Shown: one piece after another, positions 8,119-16,622 of the stretch | Layout: each line of letters starts with the position of its first letter | How positions within the stretch are numbered: the first letter of the stretch is position 1 | Assembly (NCBI RefSeq): GCF_014281125.1 | Contig: NZ_JACOEA010000004.1 | Span: forward strand, 1 to 64,000 | Direction: 5' to 3' | Source of the DNA: Lawsonibacter celer | GTDB lineage: Bacteria > Bacillota > Clostridia > Oscillospirales > Oscillospiraceae | DNA: 64,000 nucleotides | The notes under the pieces: model-generated | What the model saw: the letters and a program-made list of their open reading frames with translations, nothing else | The model's database searches: none | Told to the model about the DNA's origin: nothing | Program-made: the position numbers and the translations under genes

Positions 8119-8919
8119 TCAGCCATGGGCGATCTGATCCCGAATGGTGCTCAGGTGCTGCTTGGAGCGGCTGGAGAAGAAGCCCAGGTCGTTCATGCAG
8201 GTGACAAACTGGAAGCCCTGCTTCACGCGGCGGGCGGCGTCCTCGGCGCTGGCGGTGACAATGCCGGGGATGACGTGATTCTTCTGACAGGCCTTAAGGA
8301 CCTTGTCAATGGCGGCCACCATTTCCGGGGAATCCACGGAATGGCTGGCCGAGGAGTCGGCCTTAAACTGGATGCCCATGTCCAGGGACAGATCGCCGGT
8401 GCCGATAAAGATGCAGTCGATCCCGGGGATGGCGGCGATCTCCTCAATGTTTTTCACGCCCTGCACGGACTCGCACTGGGCGATCGTGAGCACGTTGTCG
8501 TTGCAGGTGTGCACATAGTCGGGGTAGTTGCCCCAGCGTGGACCGCGGCCGCCGTTGGCGCCGCGCTTACCCAGAGGAGCGTATTTGGTGAAGTTCACCA
8601 GATTCTGCGCCTGGGCGGGGGTGTTGATCAGGGGGGCCATCACGCCGTGCAGCCCCACGTCCAGCATGCGGCTCATCATGGGGCCGTCATCCGGGTTGTA
8701 GACCCGCATCAGAGGGGCCATGCCGTACATCTCGCTGGCGCGGCACATATGTACCAGGGTCTCCGCGTCGGTCTGGGCGTGTTCGCAGTCAATCAGCACG
8801 AAGTCCAAGCCGTTGATGGCCAGGATCTCGCAGTTGGTGGCGGAGCTGGAGGCCACAAAGGCGCCCAGGACATAGCCGTTGGCGGCGATCTTTTCTTTGA
8901 CGAAATTGCGCATTTGCAT
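8119..8919 (-). CDS. HpcH/HpaI family class II aldolase
   Basis: This 266-residue protein carries HpaI-family features: LIDCEHAQTDAETL near residue 37 (catalytic His region), an Arg in MRVYNPDD near 70, an acidic CESVQGVKNIEEI near 148 and the metal/phosphate region FIGTGDLSLDMG near 172. The family cleaves 4-hydroxy-2-oxo acids (for example 2,4-dihydroxyheptanedioate or 2-keto-3-deoxy sugar acids) into pyruvate plus an aldehyde, using a divalent metal. It follows the second cupin gene by 42 nt and shares its sigma-54 promoter. The exact substrate is not deducible. Confidence 0.9.
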   Translation of the reverse strand: MQMRNFVKEKIAANGYVLGAFVASSSATNCEILAINGLDFVLIDCEHAQTDAETLVHMCRASEMYGMAPLMRVYNPDDGPMMSRMLDVGLHGVMAPLINTPAQAQNLVNFTKYAPLGKRGANGGRGPRWGNYPDYVHTCNDNVLTIAQCESVQGVKNIEEIAAIPGIDCIFIGTGDLSLDMGIQFKADSSASHSVDSPEMVAAIDKVLKACQKNHVIPGIVTASAEDAARRVKQGFQFVTCMNDLGFFSSRSKQHLSTIRDQIAHG

Positions 8920-8961
8920 AGCTGCGGCAGTCCTTTCTGTAGAGAGAAATTGGCGGAGGGC

Positions 8962-9438
8962 TTAAGCGCGCACCTCGGCGTTGGCGTCCTGGGGAGCATC
9001 CAGATCGGGAACCTCACGTCCGCCGGCATCCCAGTCGATGTCGTACTCGGCCTTCAGCCAGGCCTTGTACTCGTCGCAGCTGGAGGAACGGCGGGGTGAC
9101 ATGATGTCCATCTGATAGCAGGGGCCCTGGGAGCGGTACACATGGGCGTAGTGCACATAGTGGGGGGGTACGTTGACCCAGCAGCCGGGGGCCAGACGGT
9201 AGGGCACGCCGTCCACCCAGTAGTCGCACTCGCCCTTTACCACGGTGGCAATCTGCTCATTGGGGTGGGTGTGCGGGCCGATGGGCATGCCGTTGAACAT
9301 CTTGCCGATGCACATGTGCATGTTGGCGGCCTCCATGGCGAAGCACTTCATGTAGCACATCACCTTGCCGTCCACATCCTTTCTGTGGTTGGGCATCCAG
9401 GGCAGGTCGTTGTAGTTGCCGTACATAATCTTAGCCAT
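8962..9438 (-). CDS. Cupin-domain protein
   Basis: This 158-residue cupin has its metal-binding motif at GPHTHPNEQIATVVKGE (about residue 55-71) and a second motif at PPHYVHYAHVY (near 95). It is a paralogue of the cupin at 4053-4433: both open with a GN(W/Y)N-x-(M/L)P segment and share the VDGVPY and (F/Y)QMDI blocks. This one has a longer C-terminal tail. A good AAGGAGAAAG ribosome-binding site precedes the ATG. It is the first gene after the sigma-54 promoter at 9505-9520 and precedes the HpaI-type aldolase, so it probably acts on the same pathway. Confidence 0.85.
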   Translation of the reverse strand: MAKIMYGNYNDLPWMPNHRKDVDGKVMCYMKCFAMEAANMHMCIGKMFNGMPIGPHTHPNEQIATVVKGECDYWVDGVPYRLAPGCWVNVPPHYVHYAHVYRSQGPCYQMDIMSPRRSSSCDEYKAWLKAEYDIDWDAGGREVPDLDAPQDANAEVRA

Positions 9439-9504
9439 AAATCTTTCTCCTTCCTAAATTGAACGGTAATTGGACCGATGAACGGTTCTCTGCCCAGATA
9501 ATAC

Positions 9505-9520
9505 AGCAAGATTGATGCCA
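9505..9520 (-). promoter_or_regulatory. Sigma-54 promoter for the cupin-aldolase operon
   Basis: On the minus strand this reads TGGCATCAATCTTGCT, keeping the invariant GG-N10-GC and most of the TGGCAC/TTGC consensus. It lies 67 nt upstream of the cupin start codon. Confidence 0.75.
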
Positions 9521-9598
9521 GTTTTGCGTCATTTCCGTCAAACCACCGCCGCATATGGCCGGGGCAGGCGCGCAATAGGGGCGGTATATGGCACAAAT

Positions 9599-9645
9599 AA
9601 GTTGTAAATGCATTAAAATCGTGCATTACAATGCAAAAACAACTT
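9599..9645. promoter_or_regulatory. Composite dyad between two divergent sigma-54 promoters (candidate enhancer)
   Basis: AAGTTGT (9599-9605) pairs with ACAACTT (9639-9645). The interior holds three TGCATT/AATGCA units, including a perfect TGCATT-AC-AATGCA dyad at 9622-9635. It lies about 80 bp from one -24 box and 40 bp from the other, a plausible enhancer position for the activator encoded at 6572. Confidence 0.4.
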
Positions 9646-9686
9646 AACAAATGAAGGATTTTCATTGGAAAGCGTCAATTAAAAGT

Positions 9687-9702
9687 TGGCACGTGTTTTG
9701 CA
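9687..9702 (+). promoter_or_regulatory. Sigma-54 promoter for the mutarotase-like/OYE operon
   Basis: The sequence TGGCACGTGTTTTGCA matches the sigma-54 consensus with GG-N10-GC spacing. It lies 75 nt upstream of the gene at 9777 and diverges from the promoter at 9505-9520. Confidence 0.85.
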
Positions 9703-9776
9703 TGCTCTTTCTGTATCAGAACGTGCCGCCGATTTGGGGTACAGTTGATATAAAAATACAGGGTGGGTGAATATTT

Positions 9777-10649
9777 ATGAGTCAGACGGTAAAAAAAGAG
9801 GTTTTCGGCGCCACGAGGCGCGGCGAGCAAGCGCTGCTCTTCCGCATTCCCAACAACACCAATGACTACATTGAAGTGACCAACTACGGCTGCACCATCC
9901 GCGGGATCTACGTCCACAATACAAAAGGAGCGCTGGAGAACGTCGTGTGCGGTCTGGAGGGGCTGGCGGACTATGAGGCCTCCAATCCCGGCGCCATTTT
10001 CGGCGGCACGCTGGGCGCGGCCCTGGCGCACAAGGTGTGGGACGTGGCCGACACGGGGGACAACTATGTGTTCTTCGTCAGCCAGTGCAGTGCCGAGGAG
10101 AGCGGCTGCGGCAGCGCGGTCAAGGTTGGGGCGCGCATTATGTGGGTCAACCTGAACCGGCTGGTGCTGGATCTGTTTGTGACGCCCCAGAATGAAACCG
10201 CAATGACCCTGGGAACCCAGCTGGCGGTGGGTGGGCGCAATGGCGCCGCGCTTCAGGTGCGCTCCTTCTGCCCGCAGACGGCCCGGCCGGACGGGACGCT
10301 GTGCCCGGTGGAAGAGAGCCGGTATGCCGGTATGGTTTTCACGGACGCCGCCTCCATGACGGATGTGTTCGTCAGCCCGTCGGAGGAGATCAAGCCCATG
10401 GCGGAGCTGGCCGATCCGGGGGCGGGCCTGTATCTGTCCGCCTATACCACCCTCTCCTCCCTGAGGCTGGAGCCCTGCGGCGCATCCGGGGGAATCCGCC
10501 TAATCCAGGAGACCCGGGAGCCGGTTGTCCTCAGAAGTGGGGAGTCCTTCACCGGGCGCGCCATTTACGGCGTGGACTATCTGCGTCCCCAGTCCCCCGA
10601 GGATGACGAGGAGCCAAACCCCATGGGCGCGTTCCTGACCGGTCTGTGA
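9777..10649 (+). CDS. Galactose-mutarotase-fold protein (aldose 1-epimerase-like, divergent)
   Basis: This 290-residue protein starts like an aldose epimerase: IEVTNYGCTIRGIYV near residue 31-46, then ENVVCGLEGLADYE. It weakly follows the beta-sandwich pattern to the end. The normal N-x-x-H-P and late Glu catalytic motifs are not obvious; where an epimerase usually has a GGTIGR-x-NR block this has FGGTLGAALAHKVW. It may have lost mutarotase activity or bind a different ligand. It is the first gene after the sigma-54 promoter at 9687-9702 and precedes the flavin reductase by 36 nt. Confidence 0.6.
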   Translation: MSQTVKKEVFGATRRGEQALLFRIPNNTNDYIEVTNYGCTIRGIYVHNTKGALENVVCGLEGLADYEASNPGAIFGGTLGAALAHKVWDVADTGDNYVFFVSQCSAEESGCGSAVKVGARIMWVNLNRLVLDLFVTPQNETAMTLGTQLAVGGRNGAALQVRSFCPQTARPDGTLCPVEESRYAGMVFTDAASMTDVFVSPSEEIKPMAELADPGAGLYLSAYTTLSSLRLEPCGASGGIRLIQETREPVVLRSGESFTGRAIYGVDYLRPQSPEDDEEPNPMGAFLTGL

Positions 10650-10685
10650 TGGGGCGGAGAGGTCGCATAAAACGGGAGGATTGTC

Positions 10686-12632
10686 ATGGAAGAATTTAAG
10701 CGCCTTTTTGCCCCCCTGCACGTGGGCGGCATGACCGTCAAGAACAGGATTTTTATGGCCCCGATCTCCACCCATATGGCGGACACTCAGGGCCGGCTCA
10801 CCGAGGACGAGCTGCGCTACTACGAGGCCCGGGCAAAGGGCGGCGTGGGGTATATCACCGTGGCCAGCGTGCTGATTGAGAAGCTCAGCCGCTATGGGAC
10901 CTACCGCAATCTGGGGCTGTATGAGGATTGGCACATTGAAAACCTCCGGCAGCTGACTCAGCTGGTCCACCGGTACGGCACAAAGATCGGCGCGCAGCTG
11001 CTTCATCCGGCCGTGGCCGCGCCGTCCGGCTATAACGAGGGCCGCCAGCCCGTGGCGGCCTCCCCGGTGGAGACGCGGCCTTATGCGGAGCTGCCCCGGG
11101 CTCTGACCGTCCCGGAGATCAAGACATACGTGGGCCTTTTTGCGGCGGCGGCCGGGCGGGCAAAGAAGGCCGGCTTTGACGCAATTGAGCTTCACAGCTG
11201 CCACCGCCACGGCCTTTTGGGCCTGTTCCTTTCCCCGCTGCACAACAAGCGGACCGACGAGTATGGGGGCGGCGTGGCGGGCCGGGCCCGCTTTGCAGTG
11301 GAGACAATTCGCGCCGTGCGGGAGCGGGTGGGGCCGGATTTCCCCATCATCGTGCGCATGTCCGCCTGCGACGAGGAGCCGGGCGGACAGTCCCTGACCG
11401 AGGGCATGGAGATCGCCCGGCGGTTTGAGGCGGCGGGGGCCTCGATGATCCATCTGTCCGACGGTTGCTTCGACAGTCCCTGGAACACCACCGCGCCCTT
11501 TGGCCGGGCCCAGGGCTTCAATATGGAGTATGCGGCCCAAATCCGGCGGGCGATCCACATCCCTCTGGGAGTAGTGGGCCGGATCAACGAGCCTTGGGTG
11601 GGCGAACTGCTGCTGGAGCAGGAGGCGTGCGACGCAGTCTATGTGGGCCGCGCGCTGATCTGCGACCCGGAGTTCCCCAACAAGGCCCGGCAGGACCCGG
11701 ATTCCATCCGTCCCTGCATTGGCTGCCTGCGGTGCCTGGCCTCGGTCAATGCGGACCAGCCCTTCTGCTGCACCGTCAATCCGGAGGCCGGGCGCGAGGC
11801 TCTGGCCGCCGCCCCGCGGCCAGGAGCTGAGAAAAAGAACGTCCTGGTGGTGGGCGGCGGACCCGGGGGCCTGACTGCGGCCATCTACGCGGCGGAGCGC
11901 GGACACAGTGTGACCCTGGCCGAGCGGGCCGACCATCTGGGCGGGCAGATGTACCTGGCCGCCTTCCCACCCTGCAAGCAGGAAATCGCCAAGGCCACCC
12001 GCTACCTGATACGGCGAGCCGAGGCGGCGGGTGTGCGGATCCGGCTGGGCTGCGAGGTGACCCGGGAGACGGTGACGCAGGGCGGCTATAGCCTGGTCGT
12101 CACCGCCACGGGCAGCCGAAACCTGCTGCCCGGCTTCCTGCGCGGGGCGGAACAGCTGGTCACGGCCCGGGACACCCTGGAGGGCAAGGTCCGGGTGGGC
12201 AGGAACGCGGTAGTGGTGGGCGGCGGCTCGGTGGGCTGTGAGACGGCCGATTTCCTCCTGCATCCCCACCGGGATCTGAGCGCCCATGCTCGCCGGGTCA
12301 CCCTAATCGAGATGGACACCGTGCTGGACCGGGAGGACCGCACCTCCGCCCGGGCGCTGCTGATGGCCCGGCTGATGGAGAAGGGGTGCAATATCCTCAC
12401 CGGCGCCCGGGTGGTCTCGGTCAGCGGCCGGGAGATCATCTATGAGCAGGAGGGCCGGCCGCATACCCTCTCGGATGTGGACACGGTGATCTCCGCGGCA
12501 GGGTTTACCTATGAGACCCAGCTGCAGGAGGAGCTGGAGCAGGCCGGCGTCCCGGTCTGCCCGATTTCGGATGCGGCAGATATCCATATGGCCACTGCCC
12601 AGGCCTATCTGCTGGTACAGGAGCAGCTCTGA
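10686..12632 (+). CDS. Old Yellow Enzyme-type NADH:flavin oxidoreductase with 4Fe-4S and FAD domains
   Basis: This 648-residue enzyme has the architecture of 2,4-dienoyl-CoA reductase (FadH) and the bile-acid BaiCD/BaiH reductases. An FMN-binding TIM barrel spans about residues 5-330 (KNRIFMAPISTHMAD at the start, AIELHSCHRHGLLGLFLSP in the middle). Four cysteines around 342-360 (CIGCLRC and FCCTVN) serve a 4Fe-4S cluster. An FAD/NAD(P)-binding half begins at VLVVGGGPGGLTAA near 388. The family reduces activated C=C bonds of enoates or enoyl-CoAs. It shares the sigma-54 promoter with the mutarotase-like gene, so an alpha,beta-unsaturated intermediate is likely in the pathway. The substrate is unknown. 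Confidence 0.9.
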   Translation: MEEFKRLFAPLHVGGMTVKNRIFMAPISTHMADTQGRLTEDELRYYEARAKGGVGYITVASVLIEKLSRYGTYRNLGLYEDWHIENLRQLTQLVHRYGTKIGAQLLHPAVAAPSGYNEGRQPVAASPVETRPYAELPRALTVPEIKTYVGLFAAAAGRAKKAGFDAIELHSCHRHGLLGLFLSPLHNKRTDEYGGGVAGRARFAVETIRAVRERVGPDFPIIVRMSACDEEPGGQSLTEGMEIARRFEAAGASMIHLSDGCFDSPWNTTAPFGRAQGFNMEYAAQIRRAIHIPLGVVGRINEPWVGELLLEQEACDAVYVGRALICDPEFPNKARQDPDSIRPCIGCLRCLASVNADQPFCCTVNPEAGREALAAAPRPGAEKKNVLVVGGGPGGLTAAIYAAERGHSVTLAERADHLGGQMYLAAFPPCKQEIAKATRYLIRRAEAAGVRIRLGCEVTRETVTQGGYSLVVTATGSRNLLPGFLRGAEQLVTARDTLEGKVRVGRNAVVVGGGSVGCETADFLLHPHRDLSAHARRVTLIEMDTVLDREDRTSARALLMARLMEKGCNILTGARVVSVSGREIIYEQEGRPHTLSDVDTVISAAGFTYETQLQEELEQAGVPVCPISDAADIHMATAQAYLLVQEQL

Positions 12633-12653
12633 GCCGCGCAAAGCGAAAAAGAA

Positions 12654-12684
12654 AAATCTCCTCCGGCAGAGCCGGAGGAGATTT
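12654..12684 (+). terminator. Rho-independent terminator
   Basis: A perfect 14-bp stem (12654-12667 with 12671-12684, loop AGA) follows the OYE gene by about 20 nt. The A-rich 5' side and T-rich 3' side suit termination in both directions. Confidence 0.75.
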
Positions 12685-12748
12685 CAGTTTGCAAAAAAAA
12701 CGTCAGGGTTTTCTTTGTTTCAAAGAGTTTTTCAGCTGCAGGAAACCG

Positions 12749-13684
12749 TTATTTGGCGGTGGGGGGCTGCTTGGACTTGTTGGGCTCCACCGAGTCAAAC
12801 ACGGCCTTGGCGCTGGCGCACAGGCCGGCCAGCCCCTGAATCTCGCTGGGAATAATGATCTTGGTGGCCTTGCCGTCCGCCGCGGCCTGGAAGGCCTCCA
12901 GGGCCTTGATCTTGACCACCTGCTCGTTGGGGTTGGCCTCGTTCAGAAGCTTCAGTGCCTCCGCCGTGGCCTGCTGGACCTTCATAATGGCCTCCGCCTC
13001 GCCCTCGGCCTTCATAATGGCCGCCTGCTTGGCCGCGTCGGCCCGGAGGATGACGGACTGCTTCTCACCCTCGGCCACCAGGATCTGGCTCTGCTTCTGG
13101 CCCTCGGCCTGGAGGATGGCCTCACGGCGCTCCCGCTCGGCCTTCATCTGCTTCTCCATGGCGTCCTGAATCTCACGGGGCGGGATGATGTTCTTCAGCT
13201 CCACCCGGTTGACCTTGATGCCCCAGGGGTCGGTGGCCTCGTCCAGAATAGCACGCATCTTGGAGTTGATGATGTCCCGGCTGGTGAGGGACTGGTCCAG
13301 CTCCAGATCGCCGATGATGTTGCGCAGGGTGGTGGCGGTGAGGTTCTCAATGGCGCTCATAGGGTGCTCCACCCCGTAGGTGTAAAGCTTGGGGTCGGTG
13401 ATCTGGAAATAGAGCACCGTGTCGATCTGCATGGTGACGTTGTCCTTGGTGATGACGGGCTGAGGGGCGAAATCCACCACCTGCTCCTTGAGGGAGACCG
13501 CCTTGGCCACCCGCTCAATAAACGGAACCTTGAAGTGGATGCCCACGCCCCAAACCGCGTGGAAGGCGCCCAGCCGTTCAATCACGTAGGCCTTGGACTG
13601 CTGGACCACCTTAATATTTGTGGCCAGCACCAGCAGGGCAAGAATAATCAGAATAATCACAAGAATCGGAATGACAGGCGGCAT
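12749..13684 (-). CDS. SPFH-domain membrane protein (stomatin/prohibitin/QmcA-like)
   Basis: This 311-residue protein has an N-terminal membrane anchor (residues 4-24, Ile/Leu-rich) followed by an SPFH domain (about 25-190, beginning with VVQQSKAYVIERLGAFH). A charged Ala/Glu-rich coiled-coil segment follows (about 195-265, EKQMKAERERREAILQAEGQ). Such proteins oligomerise at the membrane and organise functional microdomains or control FtsH-type proteases. It starts exactly at the end of the NfeD gene (1-nt overlap), the classical SPFH-NfeD operon pairing. Confidence 0.93.
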   Translation of the reverse strand: MPPVIPILVIILIILALLVLATNIKVVQQSKAYVIERLGAFHAVWGVGIHFKVPFIERVAKAVSLKEQVVDFAPQPVITKDNVTMQIDTVLYFQITDPKLYTYGVEHPMSAIENLTATTLRNIIGDLELDQSLTSRDIINSKMRAILDEATDPWGIKVNRVELKNIIPPREIQDAMEKQMKAERERREAILQAEGQKQSQILVAEGEKQSVILRADAAKQAAIMKAEGEAEAIMKVQQATAEALKLLNEANPNEQVVKIKALEAFQAAADGKATKIIIPSEIQGLAGLCASAKAVFDSVEPNKSKQPPTAK

Positions 13685-14160
13685 TATAACTCCTCCTTTT
13701 TCTCCTGGGCCGCGGCGGGCTCTTCCGTCGGGGCGACAATGATCTTGACACCCTCAATACGGAGCACCCGCACCAGGCTGTCCTTGGGAATGGTGCGGGC
13801 ATCCTCCGTGCGGGCCGTCCAAACGGAGCCGCCCACGGACACCTGCCCGCGGGCTTTCAAGTTGTCAATCGCTTCGGTGACAATTCCCTCCATGCCAACC
13901 ACACGATCGGCATTGGTGGGCACCTGCTTCGGCGTCACGTAGCGCTTGGCCAGGGGACGAACCGCCAGCAGGCAGAGCACGGAAGCCGCGAGAAACACGG
14001 CAATCTGGACCCAGATATTCCCTGTAAAAAAGGAAATAATCAGTGCGGCCAGCGCGCCCACGCCGAACCAAATAGAGGTCAGTCCCACGGTGATGGCCTC
14101 CGCCACAAAAAACACCACCATGGCGGCCAGCCAGAAAATGCTGGGTATGGGCATGTGCAC
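13684..14160 (-). CDS. NfeD family membrane protein
   Basis: This 158-residue protein has three or four N-terminal membrane segments (residues 8-78) and a C-terminal OB-fold domain (about 90-150, GMEGIVTEAIDNLKARGQVSVGG). This is the short NfeD form without the N-terminal ClpP-like protease. NfeD proteins pair with the SPFH protein encoded immediately downstream and are thought to act in membrane quality control. It is divergent from the methyltransferase gene at 14304. Confidence 0.92.
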   Translation of the reverse strand: MHMPIPSIFWLAAMVVFFVAEAITVGLTSIWFGVGALAALIISFFTGNIWVQIAVFLAASVLCLLAVRPLAKRYVTPKQVPTNADRVVGMEGIVTEAIDNLKARGQVSVGGSVWTARTEDARTIPKDSLVRVLRIEGVKIIVAPTEEPAAAQEKKEEL

Positions 14161-14237
14161 ACCCTCCTTTCTGAATTGATAGTATCACATCTGGGGGAAA
14201 AAGAAAAGTAGGGGGAAAAATTTTACGCGCTGTGGGT

Positions 14238-14266
14238 TTGCCAAGCCGGGAGAAATCAGGTATACT
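14238..14266 (+). promoter_or_regulatory. Sigma-A promoter
   Basis: TTGCCA (14238-14243), a 17-nt spacer and TATACT (14261-14266) lie on the plus strand 37 nt before the methyltransferase start. Confidence 0.7.
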
Positions 14267-14303
14267 AACCTTATTCAGAACAAGTCGAGAAAGAGGAGCT
14301 GGA

Positions 14304-15422
14304 ATGGGAGAACTGCAATTGGCGATCCCCACTCTGTTCGGGCTGGAGGGGATCTGCGCCGACGAGCTGCGGCGGCTGGGGCTGCCCGGGGTCAGGGCGG
14401 AGAATGGCCGGGTACTCTGCGGCGCCGCCCCGGCGGATATCGCCCGGGTCAACCTGAACCTGCGCACCGGCGAGCGGGTACTGCTGGTGCTGGGCAGCTT
14501 CCGAGCCGACACCTTTGACGCGCTCTTTGAGGGTGTGCGCGCGCTGCCGTGGGAGAATTTTATTCCCAGAGAGGGGGCTTTTCCGGTGAAGGGGCACGCC
14601 CTGAACTCCGTGCTTCACGCGGTGCCGGCCTGCCAATCTATTGTCAAAAAGGCGGTGGCCGCCCGGCTGGGGACCCATTACGGCCTGGAGACCCTGCCGG
14701 AAAACGGCGCGCTGTACCAGATTCAGTTTTCCATTATGAAGGATACCGCTACCCTGATGCTGGATACCTCCGGCGCGGGGCTGCATAAGCGGGGCTACCG
14801 GGCGGTGGGGGTGGAGGCCCCCCTGCGGGAGACTCTGGCCGCCGCCATGGTGCTTCTCTCCCGTTACCGGGGGCGGGACCCCCTCTGCGACCCGTTTTGC
14901 GGCTCGGGGACGATCTGTATTGAGGCGGCCCTGATCGCTGCCAACCGGGCGCCCGGCCTGAACCGGTCCTTCTCCGCCCAGAAGTGGCGCTGGCTGGACG
15001 GCAGGTGCTGGCTGGAGGCCGCGGATGAGGCTATGGACCGGGAATACCATGGCGACTATGACATCTGGGGAGGAGACATCGACCCCAGGGCGGTGACCAT
15101 TGCCCGAAGCAACGCGGTCAAGGCCGATGTGGAGGGACTGGTGCGCTTTGAGAAGGCGGACGCGGCCCAGTTTTCCCGGAGTGCTCCCTATGGACGGGTG
15201 GTCACCAATCCCCCCTATGGGGAGCGGCTGATGGAAAAACGGGAAGCGGAGGCGCTTTACCGCGCCTTCGGCGCGGCGGCGCGGGAGCTGCCCTCCGGCT
15301 GGCGGGTGAGCGTGCTCTCCTCCCACACGGAATTTGAGCGCACCTTCGGCCGCACGGCGGACAAGCGCCGCAAGCTCTATAACGGCATGATCAAATGTGA
15401 CCTGTTCCAATACGGCAGATAG
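14304..15422 (+). CDS. THUMP-domain class I rRNA methyltransferase (RlmL/YpsC-like)
   Basis: This 372-residue protein has an N-terminal THUMP-type RNA-binding region and a Rossmann methyltransferase domain. FCGSGTICIEAALIA (about residue 198-212) forms the SAM-binding loop. NPPYGERL (near 302) is the NPPY-type catalytic motif of N2-guanine and N6-adenine methyltransferases. The family methylates 23S rRNA (RlmL/YpsC type, m2G2445). The start at 14304 has AGGAG 6 nt upstream; an earlier in-frame ATG at 14232 precedes the promoter and is unlikely. The downstream genes follow with short gaps. Confidence 0.9.
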   Translation: MGELQLAIPTLFGLEGICADELRRLGLPGVRAENGRVLCGAAPADIARVNLNLRTGERVLLVLGSFRADTFDALFEGVRALPWENFIPREGAFPVKGHALNSVLHAVPACQSIVKKAVAARLGTHYGLETLPENGALYQIQFSIMKDTATLMLDTSGAGLHKRGYRAVGVEAPLRETLAAAMVLLSRYRGRDPLCDPFCGSGTICIEAALIAANRAPGLNRSFSAQKWRWLDGRCWLEAADEAMDREYHGDYDIWGGDIDPRAVTIARSNAVKADVEGLVRFEKADAAQFSRSAPYGRVVTNPPYGERLMEKREAEALYRAFGAAARELPSGWRVSVLSSHTEFERTFGRTADKRRKLYNGMIKCDLFQYGR

Positions 15423-15442
15423 AAAATAAGGAGGGGAGCGGA

Positions 15443-16591
15443 ATGAAACAGAGAAATTTGCTCCGGCGGATGACGGCCCTGATGCTGTGTTTATGCCTGT
15501 TATGCGCCGGCGCGGACGCGGTAACACTGGCAGACGGCACTGTGGTTTGGGGCTACAGCGAAGGCATGGCCCTGGCGGAGAAAGACGGAAAATGGGGCTA
15601 TGCCAACGCGGCCAAGCAGATTGTCATTCCGATCCAGTACGACTCCGCCGTCTCCTTCAATCTGGGGATCGCCGCGGTGAACAAGGACGGAAAGCTGGGT
15701 GTGATACGGCAGGACGGGAAATATCTCATCCAGCCGGTCTACGATGCCCTGCTTCCTGTGGACTGTGGGCTGTACATTGCCCAGAAGGGAGCCAAATGGG
15801 GAGTGGTGAGCATCCTGTCCTTTCCGGACGGTGTGGGAGGGAAAACCAACCTGCTCTATCCCCTGGAGTATGACAGCGTCCAGGTAGAGGAGCAGGCGGG
15901 CAGCCAAGTGCTCTCCCTCCTGCAGGGGGACAAGCGCACGGTGGTGCCGCTCTTTCAGCTGCCCGCGCTGCTGAAGGAGCGGGGGGTGCCATCGGCGGCC
16001 TTCCCGCTCAACCGCGGCAGACTGCCCGCCTTCACGGATGTGAGCCCCAGGGATTGGTTTGACCTGTGGGTGGATATCGCCTATAACGTGGGCCTTACCT
16101 CCGGTGTGGGCAACAACCGCTATGGGCCGGAGCAGACCCTCACCGTGGCGGAGGCGCTCAAGCTGGCGGCCACCATGGACAGCCGGTACAAGGACGACGA
16201 TTTTCATCTTCAGACCACGCCCAGCGGCAGTAAGTGGTATCGCCTGGCTGTGGATTACTGCCTGGCCAGCGGTATTATCAAGTCCGGGCAGTTCCAGGAG
16301 AGCGACTATACCCGCGCCGTTACCCGGGGGGAGATGGCCGGAATTCTGGCTGCCACAACCCTGGCCAAGGAGATTCCCCTGATCAACAGCCTGGATCAAA
16401 TCAAGCTTCGGGTGCCGGATGTCACCCTGCGCACGCCCAACGCGGCCGCGATTTACAGCCTTTACGCCAAGGGAATTCTCACCGGCGTGGACAGCAGTCT
16501 GACCTTTCGCCCGGACGCTACCCTGACCCGGGCGGAGATGGCGGCTATCGTCTCCCGCATGGCGCGCGCCGAGCAGCGCCTGACCCTTTGA
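15443..16591 (+). CDS. Secreted WG-repeat and S-layer homology (SLH) protein
   Basis: This 382-residue protein has a signal peptide (residues 1-27, cut near AGADA). WG-type repeats follow (about 35-150: GKWGYAN, GKLGVIR, GAKWGVV spaced about 40 residues). Three C-terminal SLH units come next: FTDVSPRDWF near 195, GSKWYRLAVDYCLASGI near 260 and VPDVTLRTPNAAAIYS near 320. SLH domains usually anchor proteins to pyruvylated cell-wall polymers, so this is probably a cell-surface protein. It follows the methyltransferase by 20 nt and may be co-transcribed. Confidence 0.88.
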   Translation: MKQRNLLRRMTALMLCLCLLCAGADAVTLADGTVVWGYSEGMALAEKDGKWGYANAAKQIVIPIQYDSAVSFNLGIAAVNKDGKLGVIRQDGKYLIQPVYDALLPVDCGLYIAQKGAKWGVVSILSFPDGVGGKTNLLYPLEYDSVQVEEQAGSQVLSLLQGDKRTVVPLFQLPALLKERGVPSAAFPLNRGRLPAFTDVSPRDWFDLWVDIAYNVGLTSGVGNNRYGPEQTLTVAEALKLAATMDSRYKDDDFHLQTTPSGSKWYRLAVDYCLASGIIKSGQFQESDYTRAVTRGEMAGILAATTLAKEIPLINSLDQIKLRVPDVTLRTPNAAAIYSLYAKGILTGVDSSLTFRPDATLTRAEMAAIVSRMARAEQRLTL

Positions 16592-16622
16592 GAGAGAAAG
16601 AACACGGGAGGAGCACGGCGGG

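Noticed and set aside
6425..9476. GGTCCAATT motif shared upstream of 6282 and in the 9.4 kb control region
   Set aside because: Two 9-nt copies at inconsistent positions relative to the sigma-54 promoters; likely chance.
10500..12287. 595-codon minus-strand open frame over the OYE gene
   Set aside because: It is a GC-rich antisense shadow; the plus strand encodes a clear multi-domain reductase.
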